A stretch of DNA of 64,000 nucleotides, taken from NCBI RefSeq assembly GCF_009764265.1, contig NZ_RWIR01000080.1, forward strand, positions 1 through 64,000, read 5' to 3'. The notes beneath the pieces are model-generated. The model had not been told where the DNA came from. It worked only from the letters and a program-made list of their open reading frames with translations, and made no database searches. The position numbers and the translations under genes are program-made. Shown here one piece after another: positions 51,159 through 60,067 of this stretch. This stretch comes from Pseudomonas sp. PB101. GTDB lineage: Bacteria; Pseudomonadota; Gammaproteobacteria; Pseudomonadales; Pseudomonadaceae. Each line of letters starts with the position of its first letter. Position 1 is the stretch's first letter.

Positions 51159-51812
51159 ATGGCCCTGGCAATTTTTGATCTGGACGAAACCCTGATCCAC
51201 GGCGACTGCGCCACCCTTTGGAGCGAGCAGATGGGCCGCCTGGGCTGGGTCGACGCCGAGTCGTTCATGCGGCAGAACAATGAAATGATGGACGCCTACA
51301 GCCACGGCAAGCTGCGCATGGAGGACTACATGACCTTCAGCCTCGAGCCGATGATCGGCCGTACGCCAGAAGAGGTCGACCACCTGGTCGGACCGTGGGT
51401 GGAAGACCACATCGAGCCAATCATTTTCAGTGACGCCACCAAAGCCATCGCGGCGCATCGCAAGGCCGGTGACCGGATCCTGGTGATTTCGGCCTCGGGC
51501 ACCCACCTGGTCGGCCCCATCGCCGAACGCCTGGGCATCGACGAGATCCTGGGCATCGAACTGGAAGTGGCCAATGGCGTTTACACCGGCCAAACCGTGG
51601 GCACCCTGACCTACCGCGAAGGCAAGATCACCCGCTTGCTGGAGTGGCTGGATGCCGAGGAGGAAAACCTCGAAGGCGCGAGTTTCTATTCCGACTCTCG
51701 CAACGACCTGCCGCTGTTGCTGAAGGTGGATTACCCGCATGTGGTGAACCCGGATCCGGTCTTGCTTGAGCACGCCGAAAAGGCTGGCTGGCCGATCCAT
51801 AACTGGAAATAA
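51159..51812 (+). CDS. HAD-IB family phosphatase
   Basis: A 217-residue enzyme of the SerB-like group. Motif I IFDLDETLIHGDC, motif II VISASGTHLVGPIAERLG, motif III lysine in YREGKITRLLEWL and motif IV SFYSDSRNDLPLL. It follows the ATPase by 34 bases. It may remove the phosphate left after the phosphodiesterase has acted; this is inference from position. Confidence 0.88.
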   Translation: MALAIFDLDETLIHGDCATLWSEQMGRLGWVDAESFMRQNNEMMDAYSHGKLRMEDYMTFSLEPMIGRTPEEVDHLVGPWVEDHIEPIIFSDATKAIAAHRKAGDRILVISASGTHLVGPIAERLGIDEILGIELEVANGVYTGQTVGTLTYREGKITRLLEWLDAEEENLEGASFYSDSRNDLPLLLKVDYPHVVNPDPVLLEHAEKAGWPIHNWK

Positions 51813-51822
51813 CCACGCCCCT

Positions 51823-51908
51823 GGTAGGAGCTGGCTTGCCAGCGATGAACGATAACGCGGTTCCAATGAACCGCGTCGTTTCAATCGCTGGCAAGCCAGC
51901 ACCTGCAG
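51823..51908. repeat. REP inverted pair (class CTGGCTTGCCAG)
   Basis: GGTAGGAGCTGGCTTGCCAG faces ATCGCTGGCAAGCCAGCACC, between convergent HAD and oxidoreductase genes. Confidence 0.88.
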
Positions 51909-51916
51909 GACAGGAT

Positions 51917-52879
51917 TCAGCTCAGACTCTCGTCAATCACCAACACCACTTTCCCCGCCACGGTATTGCTCGCCAGCTCGGCAAACGCTGCCTCGGCATC
52001 CTTGATCGGGAATGTCCTGGCCAGTTGCGGGTTCAAACGCCCTTCGGCAAACAACGGCCAGACGTGCAGGCGTAGATCGCTGAACAGATCTGCCTTGAAC
52101 TGATCATCACGGCTGCGCAGGGTCGAGCCCAGCAACTGCACACGCTTGGCCAGCACCTGGGCCAGGTCCAGCTTGGCCTCGCGCCCGCCCATCAGACCGA
52201 TCAGCACCCAGCGACCATCCTGAGCCAGCAACTTGAGGTTCAATGCCGCGTAATTGCCACCCACCGGATCGAGTATCACGTCGAACGGCCCCAGGTCCCG
52301 CAAGCTTTCCAGATTACCGTCACGCACCACGCCGCCCTGGGCGCCCAGCGCTTCGCAGTACGCCAATCGCTCGGCGGAGCCGACACTGACCCAGCACGGG
52401 TTGCCGAAGGCCTTGCACAGCTGAATGGCCGCTGAACCGATTCCACTTGCCCCGGCGTGCAGAAGAACTTTTTGACCCGGCTTGAGCGCCGCCAGTTGAA
52501 ACAAATTCAGCCAGACTGTTGCATAAACTTCGGGTAATGCCGCCGCTTCGAGCAGTGACATTCCGTCGGGAACCGGCAGTACATGCCGCCCGTCGACAAC
52601 CACCTCTTCGGCCATCCCGCCCCCGGCCAGCAAGGCGCAAACCCGATCGCCAACCTGCCAGGAAGACCCGGCGCCGACCTCGCTGATCACCCCCGAGCAC
52701 TCTAGACCAAGCACTTGGCTGGCCCCTGGCGGTGGTGGATAAAGGCCGGCTTTCTGCAACAAATCGGCGCGATTTAGACCCGATGCCGCCACTCGTATAC
52801 GAACTTGTCCTACATCGCACGTGGGACGCGGTTCATCAACCCACACCACTTGACCGTCAACGCCTTGCAATGCTTTCAC
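51917..52879 (-). CDS. NAD(P)H quinone oxidoreductase (PIG3 type, MDR superfamily)
   Basis: A 320-residue zinc-free medium-chain reductase. Landmarks are VAASGLNRADLLQKAGLYPP, the typical PIG3 loop PPPPGASQVLGLECSG, and the cofactor motif VLLHAGASGIGSAAIQLCKA. It lacks the structural zinc cysteines. It probably reduces quinones with NADPH. Confidence 0.9.
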   Translation of the reverse strand: MKALQGVDGQVVWVDEPRPTCDVGQVRIRVAASGLNRADLLQKAGLYPPPPGASQVLGLECSGVISEVGAGSSWQVGDRVCALLAGGGMAEEVVVDGRHVLPVPDGMSLLEAAALPEVYATVWLNLFQLAALKPGQKVLLHAGASGIGSAAIQLCKAFGNPCWVSVGSAERLAYCEALGAQGGVVRDGNLESLRDLGPFDVILDPVGGNYAALNLKLLAQDGRWVLIGLMGGREAKLDLAQVLAKRVQLLGSTLRSRDDQFKADLFSDLRLHVWPLFAEGRLNPQLARTFPIKDAEAAFAELASNTVAGKVVLVIDESLS

Positions 52880-53017
52880 AGTGCCTCCATAGTGAGTCTG
52901 GACTGAGCCCGAAGCTATAGCGCCGGGCTTTTTGCATTATGCGACCGGCTCCCAAAGAACCGGCGACTTCAAAGACGGCCTAATATGCGTTATCAATTGT
53001 CCCCGCGTCGAATCAGC

Positions 53018-55099
53018 ATGAAGCATCTGTTCCCCAGCACCGCCCTCGCCTTGATCATCGGTATCGGCTTGCTGCCGATGTCGGGCAACACCTTCGCAGC
53101 CAATAGCTGGGACAAGCTTCAACCCGATCGTGACGAAGTGATCGCCAGCCTGAACGTCGTGGAGTTGCTCAAGCGCCACCACTACAGCAAGCCGCCACTC
53201 GATGACGCGCGCTCGGTGATCATCTACGACAGCTACCTCAAGCTGCTGGATCCGTCGCGCAGCTACTTCATGGCCAGCGACATTGCCGAATTCGACAAGT
53301 GGAAGACGCAGTTCGACGACTTCCTCAAAAGCGGCGACCTCAACGCCGGGTTCACCATCTACAAGCGCTACCTGGACCGCGTGAAGGCGCGTCTGGACTT
53401 CGCCCTTGCCGAGCTGAACAAGGGCGTCGACAAGATCGACTTCACCACCAAGGAAACCTTGCTGATCGACCGCAAGGATGCCCCTTGGCTCAAATCCACC
53501 GCCGAGCTCGACGACCTGTGGCGCAAACGCGTCAAGGATGAAGTGCTGCGTCAGAAGATCGCCGGCAAGGATTCCAAGCAGATCCAGGAAACCCTGACCA
53601 AGCGCTACAAGAACCAGCTGGCGCGTCTGGACCAGACCCGCGCGGAAGACATCTTCCAGGCGTACATCAACACCTTCGCCATGTCCTACGACCCGCACAC
53701 CAACTATCTGTCGCCGGATAACGCGGAGAACTTCGACATCAACATGAGCCTGTCCCTCGAGGGCATCGGCGCCGTGTTACAGAGCGATAACGACCAGGTG
53801 AAAGTCGTGCGCCTGGTGCCGGCAGGTCCGGCGGACAAGACCAAGCAGGTTGCACCGGCCGACAAGATCATCGGCGTTGCCCAGGGCAACAAGGAAATGG
53901 TCGACGTGGTGGGCTGGCGCCTGGACGAAGTGGTCAAGCTGATCCGTGGTCCGAAAGGCACCGTGGTGCGCCTGGAAGTCATCCCGGCCAGCAATGCGCC
54001 GAACGACCAGACCACCAAGATCGTGCCGATCACCCGTGAAGCGGTGAAGCTCGAAGACCAGGCCGTGAAAAAATCGGTCTTGAACCTCAAGCAGGACGGC
54101 AAGGACTACAAGCTCGGCGTCATCGAAATCCCGGCGTTCTATCTGGACTTCAAGGCCTTCCGTGCCGGCGACCCGGACTACAAGAGCACCACCCGCGACG
54201 TCAAGAAACTGCTGACCGAGCTGCAGAAAGAGAAAGTCGACGGCGTGGTCATCGACCTGCGCAACAACGGCGGCGGCTCCTTGCAGGAAGCCACCGAGCT
54301 GACCAGCCTGTTCATCGACAAAGGCCCGACCGTGCTCGTGCGTAACGCCGATGGCCGCGTCGATGTGCTTGAAGATGAAAACCCGGGCGCGTTCTACAAA
54401 GGCCCGATGGCGTTGCTGGTCAACCGCCTGTCCGCCTCGGCTTCGGAGATTTTTGCCGGCGCCATGCAGGACTACCACCGCGCACTGATCATCGGCGGCC
54501 AGACCTTCGGCAAAGGCACCGTGCAGACCATTCAGCCGCTCAATCATGGCGAACTGAAACTGACCCTGGCCAAGTTCTACCGGGTTTCCGGGCAGAGCAC
54601 CCAGCATCAGGGCGTCTTGCCGGACATCGATTACCCGTCGATCATCGACACCAAGGAAATCGGTGAAAGCGCCCTGCCCGAAGCCATGCCGTGGGACACT
54701 ATCAAGGCGGCGATCAAGCCGGCGGTGGACCCGTTCAAGCCGTACATTTCGCAGCTCAAGTCCGAGCATGACCTGCGTACGGCCAAGGATGCGGAGTTCG
54801 TGTTCATCCGCGACAAGCTGGCCCTGGCGCAGAAACTGATGGCCGAAAAAACCGTCAGCCTCAATGAGGTCGAGCGTCGTGCCCAGCACGCCGACATCGA
54901 AGCCAAACAGCTGGCAATGGAAAACATCCGTCGCAAGGCCAAGGGCGAAGAACCGCTCAAAGAGCTGAAGAAAGAAGACGAGGACGCCATTGCCGCCGAG
55001 GATGACAAGACCAAGCCGGAAGACGATGCCTACCTGAGCGAAACCGGGCGGATTCTGCTGGACTACCTGAAACTCAACACGGCAGTGGCCAAGCACTGA
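53018..55099 (+). CDS. prc: Tail-specific periplasmic protease Prc
   Basis: A 693-residue S41 protease with a signal peptide ending NTFAANS. It has an N-terminal helical domain, a PDZ domain (about 225-310), and the catalytic dyad Ser474 in LSASASEIFAGAMQDY and Lys499 in TFGKGTVQT. A lysine/glutamate-rich helical C-terminus follows. In P. aeruginosa the homologue (AlgO) degrades MucA fragments and affects alginate. An in-frame ATG 11 codons earlier (52985) is also possible. Confidence 0.93.
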   Translation: MKHLFPSTALALIIGIGLLPMSGNTFAANSWDKLQPDRDEVIASLNVVELLKRHHYSKPPLDDARSVIIYDSYLKLLDPSRSYFMASDIAEFDKWKTQFDDFLKSGDLNAGFTIYKRYLDRVKARLDFALAELNKGVDKIDFTTKETLLIDRKDAPWLKSTAELDDLWRKRVKDEVLRQKIAGKDSKQIQETLTKRYKNQLARLDQTRAEDIFQAYINTFAMSYDPHTNYLSPDNAENFDINMSLSLEGIGAVLQSDNDQVKVVRLVPAGPADKTKQVAPADKIIGVAQGNKEMVDVVGWRLDEVVKLIRGPKGTVVRLEVIPASNAPNDQTTKIVPITREAVKLEDQAVKKSVLNLKQDGKDYKLGVIEIPAFYLDFKAFRAGDPDYKSTTRDVKKLLTELQKEKVDGVVIDLRNNGGGSLQEATELTSLFIDKGPTVLVRNADGRVDVLEDENPGAFYKGPMALLVNRLSASASEIFAGAMQDYHRALIIGGQTFGKGTVQTIQPLNHGELKLTLAKFYRVSGQSTQHQGVLPDIDYPSIIDTKEIGESALPEAMPWDTIKAAIKPAVDPFKPYISQLKSEHDLRTAKDAEFVFIRDKLALAQKLMAEKTVSLNEVERRAQHADIEAKQLAMENIRRKAKGEEPLKELKKEDEDAIAAEDDKTKPEDDAYLSETGRILLDYLKLNTAVAKH

Positions 55100-55182
55100 G
55101 TGCGCACAAACAGCTGATGGCAATTTAATGCTAACGCTCCCCGGAGCGTCATCAAACAGTCATCATTCTGTCGTGAAATAAA

Positions 55183-55228
55183 GGACCGGGCGTGCCTCTT
55201 TTACCAAGGGCCGCCCGGTCCTTTTTTT
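55183..55228 (+). terminator. Terminator of prc
   Basis: GGACCGGGCG, a loop of 19 bases, CGCCCGGTCC then seven T. It lies 84 bases after the stop. Confidence 0.85.
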
Positions 55229-55244
55229 ATCGCCAGAGATCGCC

Positions 55245-57035
55245 ATGACCACAACCGAACAGCTGAGTGCATTGGGCTCGATCCTGACTCAAGGCGGTTT
55301 GCACAGCTTGTTCCAGCCGATCATCAGCCTCTCCGAACGGCGCATCCTCGGCTACGAAGCCCTCAGTCGCGGCCCCTCCAACAGCCCTCTGCACTCCCCT
55401 GTCGCGCTGTTCGCCGTCGCCCGCCAGGCCGGACGCCTGAGCGAGCTGGAAATTGCCTGCCGCCAAAGCGCCTGCCGACGCTTCAACGAACAACAACTGC
55501 CTGGCCTGTTGTTCCTGAACGTATCCCCGGAATCCCTGCTCGAAGCGGCGCATCAACCGGGACGCACCCTGCAATTGCTGCAGGACTTCGGCATTGCGCC
55601 GAGCCAGGTGGTCATCGAGCTCACGGAACAGACACCGACGGATGATTTCCAACTGCTGCAGACCGCCCTGCATCACTACCGGGCGATGGGGTTTTCGATT
55701 GCGCTGGATGATCTGGGGGCGGGTTATTCGAGTTTGCGCTTGTGGTCCGAGCTACGACCGGACTACGTGAAAATCGACCGGCATTTCATTGATGGCATTC
55801 ATCAGGATGCGCTCAAGCGCGAGTTCGTCGGCTCGATCCTGCAAATCGCCAAGGCCTCGCGGGCGCAAGTCATCGCCGAAGGTATCGAGCTGGCGGAAGA
55901 ACTCGCGGTGCTGACCGAAATGGGCGTGGACCTGGTGCAGGGCTACCTGCTCTGCCGGCCCCAGGAACACCCGCCACGGGATGCCCGGGCATTGATGCCC
56001 CGACAGGACAGCACCGCCGTTGTACTGAGCGAGGACGGCAGCGACCTCAGCGCCCTGCTCAACGAGCAACCTGCCGTGAGCAGGGACACCCCGACCGCCA
56101 TGGTGCTCGAAGCCTTTCGCCGCCAGGCCAACCTGAACTCGCTGGCGGTGCTGGATGAACAGGGGCAACCCTGCGGCATCGTCCATCGCCATTCGCTCTC
56201 CGATGCCCTGCTCAAGCCCTTTGCCACCGACCTGTTCGCCCGCAAACCCATCAGTCGCTTGATGAACGATGACTTCCTCGCTGTCGAGCTGAGCCAGTCG
56301 CTGCAACAAGTCAGCCGCCTGATCACGGGCCGTGCCCGCCAGCGCATCGAAGAAGATTTCATCATCAGCCTCAATGGCGGCTATCTCGGGTTGGGCCGTG
56401 TCATAGATGTGCTCAAACTGATTACCGAACTGAAGATCCAGCAGGCCCGCTACGCCAACCCGCTGACCCTGCTACCGGGCAACGTACCCATCCAGCAATG
56501 CCTGACGCGACTGCTGCAACAGCAACGGGAATCGGTGATCTGCTACGTCGACATCGATAGCTTCAAACCCTTCAACGACATCTACGGCTATGGCCGCGGC
56601 GACGAAGTCCTGCTGTGCCTGGCGCAATGCCTGAACGACCGCGTCGATCCCTCCCGCGACTTCGTGGGCCACATCGGCGGCGATGATTTCCTGCTGGTGC
56701 TGGGCCCGGAAGACTGGCGCAAACGCTTGAACCAGTTGCTCGACGACTTCCAGAGCCAGTGCCGGCGCTTCTACCGCAGCGAGCACCTGGAAGCCGGATG
56801 CTTCATCGCACCGAACCGCCAGGGCGTGCGCCAGGAGTTTGCGCTGTTGTCGCTGTCGATCGGGGTGGTGCACCTGCATCCACAGGCCTGTGCACAACTC
56901 GACGCGAGCCGGTTGGCCGAGATGGCATCACAGGCCAAGCACCATGCGAAGAATGTGCAGGGCTGTAGCGTGCATGTGATTGATAGCCTGGTGGTACGGG
57001 CTATCGGAGAATCACTGGTTGCCGGCCAACGTTGA
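55245..57035 (+). CDS. EAL-CBS-GGDEF cyclic-di-GMP phosphodiesterase
   Basis: A 596-residue cytoplasmic protein. The EAL domain (1-245) keeps its catalytic set: YEALSRGP, LFLNVSPESL, VIELTEQ, ALDDLGAGYSSL, YVKIDRHF, VIAEGIE and QGYLL. A CBS pair (about 265-390) probably senses a nucleotide. The GGDEF domain (about 405-575) has GGDDF in place of GGDEF, so synthesis is doubtful and it may bind GTP as a regulator. An intact phosphodiesterase is the likely activity. Confidence 0.92.
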   Translation: MTTTEQLSALGSILTQGGLHSLFQPIISLSERRILGYEALSRGPSNSPLHSPVALFAVARQAGRLSELEIACRQSACRRFNEQQLPGLLFLNVSPESLLEAAHQPGRTLQLLQDFGIAPSQVVIELTEQTPTDDFQLLQTALHHYRAMGFSIALDDLGAGYSSLRLWSELRPDYVKIDRHFIDGIHQDALKREFVGSILQIAKASRAQVIAEGIELAEELAVLTEMGVDLVQGYLLCRPQEHPPRDARALMPRQDSTAVVLSEDGSDLSALLNEQPAVSRDTPTAMVLEAFRRQANLNSLAVLDEQGQPCGIVHRHSLSDALLKPFATDLFARKPISRLMNDDFLAVELSQSLQQVSRLITGRARQRIEEDFIISLNGGYLGLGRVIDVLKLITELKIQQARYANPLTLLPGNVPIQQCLTRLLQQQRESVICYVDIDSFKPFNDIYGYGRGDEVLLCLAQCLNDRVDPSRDFVGHIGGDDFLLVLGPEDWRKRLNQLLDDFQSQCRRFYRSEHLEAGCFIAPNRQGVRQEFALLSLSIGVVHLHPQACAQLDASRLAEMASQAKHHAKNVQGCSVHVIDSLVVRAIGESLVAGQR

Positions 57036-57147
57036 TGTCCATGACCCGCCCCGTGGTTTGGAAGTGTTAGTGGATGGCAATACAGTGTACTCAAACCAAG
57101 CTGGTAGAAAAGAACTGCGTCTGATAGATCTTGTTGTCCAGAACTAA
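57028..57147 (+). pseudogene. Possible 3' remnant of a lost gene before tccC-like copy 2
   Basis: A frame distinct from the EAL gene reads NVDVHDPPRGLEVLVDGNTV then ends with the beta-strand-like segment KELRLIDLVVQN and a stop at 57145-57147. It has no good start or ribosome site. It fills most of the 148-base gap. It may be the C-terminal end of a gene removed when the tccC-like gene arrived; chance is possible. Confidence 0.25.
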
Positions 57148-57183
57148 AGCAGTCTGACACTTTCCGCCAGCGAGGGATTACGC

Positions 57184-59964
57184 ATGCGCAGCAATGATGA
57201 GGGTACACATCGGAACACCCCACTGATCACGTCAATAGATAACCGCGGGCTGTCGGTGCGCACCATCGAGTACCGCCGTCTCCCGGGCCCACCAACCGCG
57301 ACCGAAGCACGCATTACCCGTCACAATTTTGATTCCCGAGGTCATCTGACACAGAGTATTGACCCGAGGCTGTTCGCCCTCAAGCAGTCGGATGCCAGGG
57401 CAAAACCGAACTTCACCTACCTGACCAGCCTGACCGGTAGTGTGACAGGCTCTGACAGCGTGGACTCCGGCAATGCGGTCACACTGAATGACAGTGCAGG
57501 CCGGCCAGCACTGGCCGTCAATGCCACGGGGGTCATGCGCACCTGGCAGTACGAAGAAAACACACTATCTGGCCACTTGCTGGGCATCACCGAACACGTT
57601 GCCGGCCAGAAGCCCTGTATCACGGAACGCTTTGTCTGGGCTGGCAACAGTCCTGCAGAGCAAGACTTGAACCTCGCCGGGCAATGCGCTTGTCATTACG
57701 ACACGGTCGGACTCAGCCAGACCAATAGTGTGACGCTAACCGGCCTGCCTCAGTCGGTTACACGGCAATTGTTGCCGGATGACGCAGGTGCCGATTGGCA
57801 GGGCAACGGGGAGTCAGACTGGAATGACCATCTGGCACCAGAAGCATTCGTCACGAAGAGTACGGCAGATGCTACAGGCACAGTGCTGACCACCACAGAC
57901 GCAATGGGTCATGTACAGCGATTGGCCTATGACGTGACCGGCCTGTTACAAGGCAGTTGGCTGACACTGAAAGGGGACACGGAGCAGATTATCGTGAAAT
58001 CCCTGACGTACTCGGCGACCGGTCAGAAGTTACGGGAAGAACATGGCAATGGAGTGCTGACCACCTATACGTATGAACCGCAGACTCAGCGCCTTACCGG
58101 TATCAAGACAGAGCGTCCGCTTGGGCACGCAGGCGGTGCAAAAGTTCTGCAAGACCTGCGATACATGTATGACCCAGTTGGCAATGTGCTGCGTGTCACC
58201 AATGATGCCGAAGCCACCCGGTTCTGGCGCAATCAAAAAATAGTCCCGGAAAACACCTGCACTTACGACAGTCTCTACCAACTGATCAGCGCCACCGGCC
58301 GGGAAACAGTTGCAATCGCACAGCAGAAAAACAGCCTGCCTGGCCTCTCCGCCCCCCTTACCGCAGACCAGAGTAACTTCACCACCTATACCCGTCACTA
58401 CACTTATGATGATGGTGGAAACCTGACCCAGATCTGCCACCGTGCTCCCGCCTCAAATCATAATTACACCACTCGTATAACGGTCTCCAATAGTAGTAAC
58501 CGCGGAGTGCTGGACAGTCTGACCGCCGACCCTGCGCAAGTAGAAAAATATTTCAGCATCGGCGGACATCAGCACCAGTTGCAGCCGGGACAACATCTTG
58601 TCTGGACAGGGCGCGGGGAATTACTGCAGGTGACCCCGGTCACTCGTAATGGCGAACCCAGTGATAACGAACGATATCGCTACGATGCGCACAGTCAGCG
58701 GGTGATAAAGATCAACATGAAAAAAAACGCAGGCAGCCATCAGATTCAGCGCGTGGTGTACCTGCCGGGGCTTGAACTGCGCACCACGATAAGCGGCAGC
58801 ACGAATAAGGAAAGCCTGCATGTCATTACGCTGGGTGAGGTGGGACGAACCCAAGTACGGATGTTGCACTGGGAAAGTGGCAAACGAGATTCCGCCCGCA
58901 ACGACCAAATCCGTTACAGCTACACCAACCTGGTGGGTAGCAGCGGGCTGGAGATCGACGGAGCCGGGAACATAATTAGTCTGGAAGAGTACTATCCATA
59001 TGGCGGCACCGCCGTATGGACAACACGAAACCAGATTGAAGCGGATTACAAAACCCACCGCTACTCGGGCAAGGAACGCGATGCCACAGGTTTGTATTAC
59101 TATGGGTATCGCTATTATCAACCTTGGGCAGGGCGCTGGTTAAGCTCGGATCCGATGGAAACGGTGGATGGACTGAACCTATATAGGATGGTGAGAAACA
59201 ATCCGCTGACCTTTGAAGATATAGATGGACGGATGATCAGGCGCCAGTCTGAAGACAGTCCTCCCGAGAACAAAACTTTGGTGAATCATCCTTCACAAGA
59301 AAATGCGCTTGCACCGACACACTCCCCTCTCTCCCTCTTAGAGTCTCTGGGTACGCAACCACTTATAAGGGAGCCTGAAAAAAACAGCTTGTCTGCATCT
59401 ATTGAGAAATCAATGGCACAGTTGCAACTAGCAGTCGGAGCCAATGGGGATAACGTCATTTCGGTCTCGGCAGATATAGGTGATCGCGATCCTATCGACA
59501 GTGGTGGTTATGGCGAAATTTATGAAAGCAAGGATGGCCGACATGTTTACAAGAAATACCATAACGTGAAAGACGCCATTAAAATCCCAGCTTATATTGC
59601 ACCCGAAGAAAGCGGTTTTAACACCTATTACGGAGCGGGCTCAGCAACAGCAATGATTGAGAATGGCAGCGCCTATCTCAAGATGATAAAACTAGACGGA
59701 ATCCCGCTGCATAAAATCAAAGAAAACACTTTGCCAGCACAGGCCGCAGATGCACTACAAGATGCATTCCACGAGATGGAAAAGAAAGATTTATACCATC
59801 AAGACATACAAGGCAAAAATTTTCTTTTCTCCGAGAAAGACAACAAGGTCTACCCCGTAGACATGGAAGCGCACCCCTACGATATCGCTCAATATACAAT
59901 CCGCGTATACAACAGTAACAAGACAAACGTACTCAATGAGTTCTCACGACTAATAAAAAAATAA
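57184..59964 (+). CDS. TccC-like RHS protein with C-terminal kinase-like domain
   Basis: A 926-residue Tc-toxin C component. Residues 1-683 are the core, very like Photorhabdus TccC proteins from memory (LSVRTIEYRRL, ITRHNFDSRGHLTQSIDPRL, GSWLTLKGDTEQIIVKSLTY, KERDATGLYYYGYRYY at 630), ending NNPLTFEDIDGR. After a disordered linker (684-765) comes a small kinase-like domain: glycine loop DSGGYGEIYES (G774-G777), Lys790/791, catalytic loop YHQDIQGKNFLF with D874 and N879, and metal Asp893 in VYPVDMEAHP. The tail is AT-rich compared with neighbours. GAGGG precedes the ATG. No TcA/TcB gene and no immunity gene adjoin it. Confidence 0.9.
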   Translation: MRSNDEGTHRNTPLITSIDNRGLSVRTIEYRRLPGPPTATEARITRHNFDSRGHLTQSIDPRLFALKQSDARAKPNFTYLTSLTGSVTGSDSVDSGNAVTLNDSAGRPALAVNATGVMRTWQYEENTLSGHLLGITEHVAGQKPCITERFVWAGNSPAEQDLNLAGQCACHYDTVGLSQTNSVTLTGLPQSVTRQLLPDDAGADWQGNGESDWNDHLAPEAFVTKSTADATGTVLTTTDAMGHVQRLAYDVTGLLQGSWLTLKGDTEQIIVKSLTYSATGQKLREEHGNGVLTTYTYEPQTQRLTGIKTERPLGHAGGAKVLQDLRYMYDPVGNVLRVTNDAEATRFWRNQKIVPENTCTYDSLYQLISATGRETVAIAQQKNSLPGLSAPLTADQSNFTTYTRHYTYDDGGNLTQICHRAPASNHNYTTRITVSNSSNRGVLDSLTADPAQVEKYFSIGGHQHQLQPGQHLVWTGRGELLQVTPVTRNGEPSDNERYRYDAHSQRVIKINMKKNAGSHQIQRVVYLPGLELRTTISGSTNKESLHVITLGEVGRTQVRMLHWESGKRDSARNDQIRYSYTNLVGSSGLEIDGAGNIISLEEYYPYGGTAVWTTRNQIEADYKTHRYSGKERDATGLYYYGYRYYQPWAGRWLSSDPMETVDGLNLYRMVRNNPLTFEDIDGRMIRRQSEDSPPENKTLVNHPSQENALAPTHSPLSLLESLGTQPLIREPEKNSLSASIEKSMAQLQLAVGANGDNVISVSADIGDRDPIDSGGYGEIYESKDGRHVYKKYHNVKDAIKIPAYIAPEESGFNTYYGAGSATAMIENGSAYLKMIKLDGIPLHKIKENTLPAQAADALQDAFHEMEKKDLYHQDIQGKNFLFSEKDNKVYPVDMEAHPYDIAQYTIRVYNSNKTNVLNEFSRLIKK

Positions 59965-60067
59965 ACAGGATAGGTGAGGCTAGTTTAACTCTGGCCAGAG
60001 CTGACAGTTGATGAAAGGCTTTTCGCGGCTGTCAGGTCAACCTGCTTGCTTGTCGAAACACGGGTAA

